From the NCBI GenBank assembly GCA_947468985.1, contig CANINJ010000042.1, forward strand, positions 1-11,185: a stretch of 11,185 bases of DNA. The letters are read 5' to 3'. This DNA is from Bacteroidota bacterium (GTDB lineage: Bacteria > Bacteroidota > Bacteroidia > Flavobacteriales > Flavobacteriaceae). A program made the translations under genes and the position numbers. The notes below the pieces were generated by a model, which saw nothing but the letters and a program-made list of their open reading frames with translations, had not been told where the DNA came from and did not search any database. Positions 7,522 through 11,185 of the stretch are shown here, piece after piece; within the stretch, counting starts at the first letter, position 1; every line of letters starts with the position of its first letter.

Positions 7522-8019
7522 TTAAAGTTTTATAGTAAGTCTAAAACGATTAAATTTTACTTCATCAGTTGTTAAGTTCGAATTGTCTGTTTCAACAAAA
7601 TTTGAAACTGCATAAATCTTATCCTTTGCTAAATAACATGATTTAAGCAGAATTAAATCTTTACTTAATAAATAATTATAATTAAAGTCGAATTGAACTT
7701 CATTAATTTTTGCTTGCAGTTTATCATCAAGATTGTTCAATATGCAAATAACAGCATCTATAAAACAATCATGATTAAATCGAAATTTGATACTGTCATT
7801 TATCATTTCATCTTTGTCCTCCGAATAATAATCATCAAGAAAAGCGGATAGGTAATAATATGCATTAACTATTTTTTCATTTGATTCTTTATTGTTACAA
7901 AATATTTTTTTGGGAGTCAAATTAATTGATTTAACATAGGAACTAAAGATAATTTTCTTGTCTTTAATTTTTAAATTAACACATGTATTTTTTCCTTTTA
8001 ATGAAATACTTTTTAGCAT
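7522..8019 (-). CDS. hypothetical protein between HTH gene and integrase
   Basis: A 165-residue protein I do not recognise. It has no signal peptide, no membrane segment and no catalytic motif. The sequence alternates short hydrophobic stretches with polar ones (NLKIKDKKIIFSSYV near the start, KFNRFRLTIKL at the end), which suggests beta strands around a helical middle (NAYYYLSAFLDDYY). Five or so cysteines are scattered without a zinc-ligand pattern. The ATG overlaps the last codons of the HTH gene by 7 bases and the stop lies 4 bases before the integrase start. It is a genuine member of the operon and probably serves the element directly. A recombination directionality cofactor, a regulator or a DNA-mimic are only guesses. 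The overlaps at both ends are the best evidence that it is coding. Confidence 0.75.
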   Translation of the reverse strand: MLKSISLKGKNTCVNLKIKDKKIIFSSYVKSINLTPKKIFCNNKESNEKIVNAYYYLSAFLDDYYSEDKDEMINDSIKFRFNHDCFIDAVICILNNLDDKLQAKINEVQFDFNYNYLLSKDLILLKSCYLAKDKIYAVSNFVETDNSNLTTDEVKFNRFRLTIKL

Positions 8020-8297
8020 GATTTTTGATTTTTAGGGGTTAGTAAATAACATTCAGTGTTGGCTTCAAATTCAGAACTAGGTGGTATTCTGTTTTTGAGA
8101 AGCCAATTTTCCAAATCGGACTTTTTGAAATAAATCCTTTTCCCTCCCGGGATGTAATGGGGAATGAGTTTTTGACTAGTCATTTTATATACGAATGACT
8201 TGGAGGCACAAAGGAACTTTGCTGCCTCGTTTAGAGATAAGATCTCTTCACTTTTTTTACTTTGCTCATCTTTAAATAAGCTTTTTTCTTTTAACAT
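8013..8297 (-). CDS. AlpA/excisionase-like helix-turn-helix protein
   Basis: A 94-residue DNA-binding protein of the HTH_17/AlpA/excisionase family. The helix-turn-helix is at about 20-41 (LSLNEAAKFLCASKSFVYKMT), followed by the wing IPHYIPGGKRIYFKKSDLENWL at about 45-66, the typical Bacteroidetes pattern ending in 'W..KNR'. Such proteins act as recombination directionality factors or as transcription activators of integrase in mobile elements. It heads the minus-strand operon, with the orphan gene overlapping its end by 7 bases and the integrase next. This placement fits control of excision. The 15 or so N-terminal residues (rich in K, E, S) and about 25 C-terminal residues lie outside the fold. 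A sequence TAAATTTG at 8335-8342, upstream, resembles the Bacteroidetes -7 box, but no -33 TTG is seen at the right distance. Confidence 0.88.
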   Translation of the reverse strand: MLKEKSLFKDEQSKKSEEILSLNEAAKFLCASKSFVYKMTSQKLIPHYIPGGKRIYFKKSDLENWLLKNRIPPSSEFEANTECYLLTPKNQKSC

Positions 8298-8334
8298 AAT
8301 AATAAATTTGCGGATGTTTTATCCAATTAATTGC

Positions 8335-8342
8335 CAAATTTA
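8335..8342 (-). promoter_or_regulatory. candidate -7 box of the HTH-integrase-helicase operon
   Basis: On the minus strand TAAATTTG fits the Bacteroidetes -7 consensus TAnnTTTG, 37 bases before the HTH start codon. The -33 region falls in the preceding terminator hairpin and shows no TTG at about 19 bases. The promoter may therefore be weak or activator-dependent. Confidence 0.4.
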
Positions 8343-8348
8343 TTTCAA

Positions 8349-8382
8349 TAAAAAACCCTTCTCTTTAATGTGTAAGAAGGGT
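8349..8382 (-). terminator. terminator of the 304-residue gene
   Basis: On the minus strand, downstream of the stop at 8425, ACCCTTCT pairs with AGAAGGGT (8-bp perfect stem, 12-base loop). A run of six T residues follows (A-run at 8350-8355 on the plus strand). It separates the 304-residue gene from the HTH operon. Confidence 0.8.
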
Positions 8383-8410
8383 GTAAGATGGAATGTAAGG
8401 TGATATGTAA
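8371..8410. repeat. four TGTAA(G) direct repeats at 11-12 base period
   Basis: On the plus strand TGTAAG occurs at 8371, 8382 and 8394, and TGTAA at 8406. Spacing is 11, 12 and 12 bases, about one helical turn each, so all copies face the same side of the DNA. They lie between the 304-residue gene and the HTH/integrase operon. Arm-type binding sites for the integrase or excisionase sites would look like this, but the first two copies overlap the terminator hairpin. Confidence 0.5.
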
Positions 8411-8424
8411 ATTGTGTTTTGTTG

Positions 8425-9339
8425 TTATTTCAAGGCCCTTAAATATTTGCTAAAGTGTAGTTGATATTCAGTAGTATTTTTACTTCTACTGTGATGAGTG
8501 TTTAAAGCTCCTTGTGTAATTTTTTTGTGTTTATTATTTTTACTTATATAGTAAAATACATTTGATAATTCTAATTTTGAAAAAGTGAAATCTTTATAAA
8601 TCAAATTTAAAGCATACATAAATGCTGTTACTAAAGTTCGGTTGGGTAAAAATAAAATTTGTTTGGTTTTTTGATTTTGATTTATGGAAAAGAATACTTC
8701 ATAAAAAATATCTAAATCAGTTCTTTCAATATCTATCAAATAATCTGATTCTGCAATCATAAAAATTTTTTCAATATCATTTTTAGTAACATCTCCAAGT
8801 AAATAAGAATTCTGGGGGGTGTAATCAATAATTTCTTGGTTTATAGGTGTTTGGACAGAATATGATAATGAATTATAAACTAATCTTCTGAATTTCTTAA
8901 GTGTTTCAATCATTATTCCTTTTGCTGATTCATCTCTAATAAATTCGAATGTATTTAAAAAAAAGTCAATATTGTTAATAAGGTGTTCGGAATATTTATC
9001 ATCAATTCTTTTTGATTCGTAAAGATGTTTCATTTTTCTGGTTTCTAAAAGCATATCTATCTCTAGGTAATAGAAATTTAAAACTTCCACTAGATTATTA
9101 TATATAGAACCTTCATATAATTCAGTACTATCTATTAAATCCATGTGCTCATTATAAAAACCTGTATGAGCATAAAATGAATATTTACCATTATCTAGTT
9201 TTGTAAAGCCAAGTCCGTTAGTGTGGTAAAGATTATTTAAAAATTTATTGAATTCTTCTTCAGTTGAAATATTGTTGAAAAACAAAAGTGGGTTTTTTGG
9301 ATCAATAGGTTTTTTAAAATCACTCAAATAATATTTCAT
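8425..9339 (-). CDS. hypothetical protein next to the tRNA junction
   Basis: A 304-residue protein I do not recognise. It has no signal peptide, no membrane segment and no enzymatic motif. The first 80 residues are mixed (LLFFNNISTEEEFNKFLNNLY, then FTKLDNGKYSFYAHTGFY). Residues about 85-170 are helical. The region 220-290 (FLPNRTLVTAFMYALNLIYKDF, then SKLELSNVFYYISKN) ends in a basic, polar tail (KKITQGALNTHHSRSKNTTE) that could form a DNA-binding, winged-helix-like end, in the manner of some Bacteroidetes element regulators; that is a guess. It stands alone, with its own promoter candidate at 9358-9365 and its own terminator at 8349-8382. It is the gene closest to the tRNA. If the tRNA is the attachment site, it is the first gene of the element and may be a regulator or cargo. 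Confidence 0.78.
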   Translation of the reverse strand: MKYYLSDFKKPIDPKNPLLFFNNISTEEEFNKFLNNLYHTNGLGFTKLDNGKYSFYAHTGFYNEHMDLIDSTELYEGSIYNNLVEVLNFYYLEIDMLLETRKMKHLYESKRIDDKYSEHLINNIDFFLNTFEFIRDESAKGIMIETLKKFRRLVYNSLSYSVQTPINQEIIDYTPQNSYLLGDVTKNDIEKIFMIAESDYLIDIERTDLDIFYEVFFSINQNQKTKQILFLPNRTLVTAFMYALNLIYKDFTFSKLELSNVFYYISKNNKHKKITQGALNTHHSRSKNTTEYQLHFSKYLRALK

Positions 9340-9352
9340 AATTTTTAATTTG

Positions 9353-9377
9353 TTTTACAAATGTATGACATGTAAAA
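9353..9377 (-). promoter_or_regulatory. promoter candidate with operator-like inverted repeat
   Basis: On the minus strand TACATTTG (9358-9365) fits TAnnTTTG, 18 bases before the ATG of the 304-residue gene. It sits inside an inverted repeat, TTTTACA (9353-9359) and TGTAAAA (9371-9377), with 11 bases between the arms. That is a plausible operator for a dimeric repressor. No -33 TTG is found at 19 bases. Confidence 0.4.
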
Positions 9378-9410
9378 ACAAAAAAGCCTTTACATTTCTG
9401 TAAAGGCTTT
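9374..9410 (-). terminator. terminator of tRNA-Asn
   Basis: On the minus strand, 11 bases after the tRNA 3' end, AAAGCCTTTACA pairs with TGTAAAGGCTTT as a perfect 12-bp stem with a 4-base loop (9383-9394 and 9399-9410). The T-rich tract TTTTTTGTTTTT follows. This is a strong intrinsic terminator. Confidence 0.9.
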
Positions 9411-9420
9411 CTCTTACTTG

Positions 9421-9494
9421 CTCCCTCTCTTGGGCTCGAACCAAGGACCCTCTGATTAACAGTCAGATGCTCTAACCAACTGAGCTAAGAAGGA
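9421..9494 (-). tRNA. tRNA-Asn (anticodon GTT)
   Basis: A 74-base tRNA that folds in full. The acceptor stem TCCTTCT/AGAGGGA has seven pairs including one G-U. The D arm is GCTC/GAGC, the anticodon stem TCTGA/TCAGA with loop CTGTTAA (anticodon GTT), and the T arm CTTGG/CCAAG with loop TTCGAGC. The discriminator base is G and CCA is not encoded. It lies 83 bases after rseP on the same strand, with its own promoter. Its 3' end faces the integrase-bearing region, which makes it the likely attachment site. Confidence 0.97.
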
Positions 9495-9519
9495 AGGCGT
9501 ATTGCCCTTTAAAGCGGTG

Positions 9520-9550
9520 CAAATATAAGGTTAATTATCTTTTTTGCAAA
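9520..9550 (-). promoter_or_regulatory. promoter of tRNA-Asn
   Basis: On the minus strand TTTG (9547-9550), a 19-base spacer and TATATTTG (9520-9527) give a full match to the Bacteroidetes primary sigma consensus TTTG-N19-TAnnTTTG. The -7 box lies 25 bases before the mature tRNA 5' end. Confidence 0.85.
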
Positions 9551-9577
9551 TAAATTGGAATAAATTTTAAAAAAATA

Positions 9578-10924
9578 TTACTTCCCTAAGATTGCTTTAT
9601 AAATATCGTTTCCATTTGCAAACAGCAATAGGGAGATAAGTAATACGAAACCAACCATTTGTGCATTCTCCATAAATTTATCGCTTGGTTTCTTTCGGCT
9701 AATTATTTCATATAATAAAAACATTACGTGTCCTCCATCTAATGCTGGGATTGGTAATAAGTTCATAACCCCAAGCATAATCGATAATAAAGCGGTAATG
9801 CTCCAAAAAGCTTCCCAACTCCAAGAAGCAGGGAAAATATCAAATATTGCTTTAAATCCACCCACACCTTTATAAGCGCCAGTACTTGGATTGAATATCA
9901 TTTGCAATTGTTTTCCGTAACCTACAAGTTGGCTTTTTCCTCTTTCAATTCCAACAGGAAAAGATTCTAAAAAACCATAGCTTTGTTTGCGAATTGGGTA
10001 CAATCCTAATTTCTCCAAATTACCATAAGGCAATCTTGTTGCATATTGCATTCCCATTTTCGAACTGTCATTCACAACAATCGAAACCGCAATTTCCTTC
10101 CCATCTCTTTTTACAATTGCAGGAATTGTTTTGCCTTTCAAGTCTTTTACAGCATCCACAATTTGATCTGCATATTGAACAGGAACTCCATTAAAATTGG
10201 TAATAATATCTTTTTCTTGTACTGCACTTTTGTTTGGGGACTTGTCTTCAATGCCAGAAACTATAAACGGTAAACGAAGTTCAACAACTGATATTTTTTT
10301 GCCAGTCATTAATTGATTGATAAAATCAACAGGCAATACTATTTTTTGTTCTGAACCATTTCTTTCAACAACAATTTCTTTTCCTAAAAGAATTTTCTCG
10401 TTTAATTCATGAAATCTATCGGCTTTAACCCCGTCAACAGAAACGATTTTATCGCCCGTTTTTAAGCCTGATTTTTCAATTACAGGATTTGTAATCCAAA
10501 CACCATCTTTTAAATCGTTATTTGAAATGTATAAATCTCCGTACGCAAATGCCATTCCGATATAAATAATAAACGCTAAAATGAAATTTACAGTTACACC
10601 ACCAAGCATAATAATCAATCGTTGCCAAGCTGGTTTCGAACGAAATTCCCAAGGCTGAGGCGGTAACGCCATTTGCTCTTTGTCCATGCTTTCGTCAATC
10701 ATTCCCGAAATCTTCACATAACCACCAAGAGGCAACCATCCAATTCCGTATTCTGTATCTCCGATTTTCTTTTTAAACAAAGAATATTTCACATCAAAAA
10801 ACAAGTAGAATTTCTCTACTCTGATTTTGAATAATTTAGCGGGTATAAAATGTCCTAATTCATGAAGTACAATCAACAATGACAAACTCAATAAAAACTG
10901 ACCTAATTTGATAACTATTTCCAT
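9578..10924 (-). CDS. rseP: RIP metalloprotease RseP (site-2 protease)
   Basis: A 448-residue inner-membrane zinc protease of family M50B, close to the usual length of 440-450. The zinc-binding HELGH is at 21-25 in the first membrane segment, with the third ligand in PALDGGH (393-399) in a later one. Membrane segments lie at about 7-28, 104-128, 373-394 and 425-441. Two PDZ domains lie between at about 139-200 and 220-285, and they gate substrate access. It performs the second, intramembrane cut of regulated proteolysis, releasing anti-sigma factors or other membrane proteins. All key residues are present. It is transcribed alone from a promoter with a TACTTTTG -7 box, 83 bases upstream of the tRNA gene on the same strand. 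It represents chromosomal backbone rather than the integrative element. Confidence 0.96.
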   Translation of the reverse strand: MEIVIKLGQFLLSLSLLIVLHELGHFIPAKLFKIRVEKFYLFFDVKYSLFKKKIGDTEYGIGWLPLGGYVKISGMIDESMDKEQMALPPQPWEFRSKPAWQRLIIMLGGVTVNFILAFIIYIGMAFAYGDLYISNNDLKDGVWITNPVIEKSGLKTGDKIVSVDGVKADRFHELNEKILLGKEIVVERNGSEQKIVLPVDFINQLMTGKKISVVELRLPFIVSGIEDKSPNKSAVQEKDIITNFNGVPVQYADQIVDAVKDLKGKTIPAIVKRDGKEIAVSIVVNDSSKMGMQYATRLPYGNLEKLGLYPIRKQSYGFLESFPVGIERGKSQLVGYGKQLQMIFNPSTGAYKGVGGFKAIFDIFPASWSWEAFWSITALLSIMLGVMNLLPIPALDGGHVMFLLYEIISRKKPSDKFMENAQMVGFVLLISLLLFANGNDIYKAILGK

Positions 10925-10953
10925 TTTTTAATTTTCGTATTTTTAATAACGAA

Positions 10954-10961
10954 CAAAAGTA
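10954..10961 (-). promoter_or_regulatory. candidate -7 box of rseP
   Basis: On the minus strand TACTTTTG matches TAnnTTTG, 29 bases before the rseP ATG. The -33 element is not evident. Confidence 0.5.
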
Positions 10962-11089
10962 AGGTTTTCTATTTTATGTTCTCTATATTATTATGCAGTT
11001 GTGTTTTAAATGTTTGTTAATTATTTAAATAAAGCGAACTGTGTTTTTCAAAAGAAGGCTCTTTATCTAAAATAAATAGCTATAAATAA

Positions 11090-11185
11090 CTATTCTTTTA
11101 TAAACTTAAATTGTTTAGTTCCTTTATTTGTTTGCACGCTTAAAAAATGAATTCCTGAAGCAAATGAAGAAATATTCCAATTTTT
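11090..11185 (-). CDS. C-terminal end of a type IX-secreted protein (5' end outside window)
   Basis: The last 31 codons of a minus-strand gene enter from the right edge and stop at TAG 11090-11092. They read WNISSFASGIHFLSVQTNKG and then TKQFKFIKE. This is the end of a Por secretion-tail (type A) sorting domain: 'ISSFASGIYFLKV' followed by a 'KFIK' C-terminus. It directs proteins across the outer membrane through the type IX secretion system of Bacteroidota and is then removed. The mature protein is outside the window, so its function cannot be given. The 165 bases between this gene and rseP hold the rseP promoter and nothing else that I can support. The frame is too short for automatic ORF callers, but the motif match is clear. 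Confidence 0.9.
   Translation of the reverse strand, partial: KNWNISSFASGIHFLSVQTNKGTKQFKFIKE

Noticed and set aside
8200..8403. Plus-strand open frame across the HTH gene and its upstream region
   Set aside because: It overlaps the HTH gene antisense and runs through a terminator and repeats, with no family resemblance.
9994..10273. Two plus-strand open frames inside rseP
   Set aside because: They are antisense to a well-supported rseP and to its PDZ domain region.
1..11185. CRISPR array, insertion sequence, rRNA or relaxase gene
   Set aside because: No regularly spaced identical repeats, transposase, rRNA segment or relaxase motif was seen on either strand.

Overview
The window is AT-rich DNA from a member of the Bacteroidota, most likely a Flavobacterium or close relative. 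Three things support this. The secreted-protein fragment at the right edge ends in a type IX secretion C-terminal signal. Promoters match the Bacteroidetes consensus TTTG-N19-TAnnTTTG, clearest in front of the tRNA. The element genes belong to Bacteroidetes families (DUF3871, a Bacteroidetes-type tyrosine integrase, an AlpA-like HTH protein).

Layout from left to right. (1) 1-2374, plus strand: the 3' part of a large protein whose C-terminal region resembles that of very large RecQ-like or DEAD-box helicase proteins, followed one base later by a coiled-coil protein with a membrane anchor at its extreme C-terminus. (2) 2375-2697: a gene-poor gap with a possible gene remnant and the terminator of the opposing operon. 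(3) 2698-8297, minus strand: the core of an integrative element. In transcription order it holds an AlpA-like HTH regulator or excisionase, an orphan 165-residue protein, a tyrosine integrase, an SF3-type helicase, a 216-bp gap packed with nested inverted repeats, a RecA-like (Sak4-type) ATPase and a DUF3871 protein. (4) 8425-9339, minus: an orphan 304-residue gene with its own promoter candidate and terminator. (5) 9421-9494, minus: tRNA-Asn(GTT) with a strong promoter and a hairpin terminator. (6) 9578-10924, minus: the chromosomal site-2 protease rseP. (7) 11090-11185, minus: the C-terminal end of a type IX-secreted protein.

My reading is that rseP, the tRNA and the secreted protein are chromosomal backbone. 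Everything to the left of the tRNA is probably an integrative element that used the tRNA-Asn 3' end as attachment site. Its other end was not found and probably lies outside the window. The HTH protein, integrase, SF3 helicase and RecA-like ATPase would supply excision/integration, replication and recombination. The left-hand gene pair would be cargo, possibly anti-phage defence. This set resembles P4-like phage satellites in content. No capsid, terminase, relaxase or conjugation gene is visible. The repeat-rich gap at 4622-4775 is the best candidate for the replication origin or another cis-acting site.
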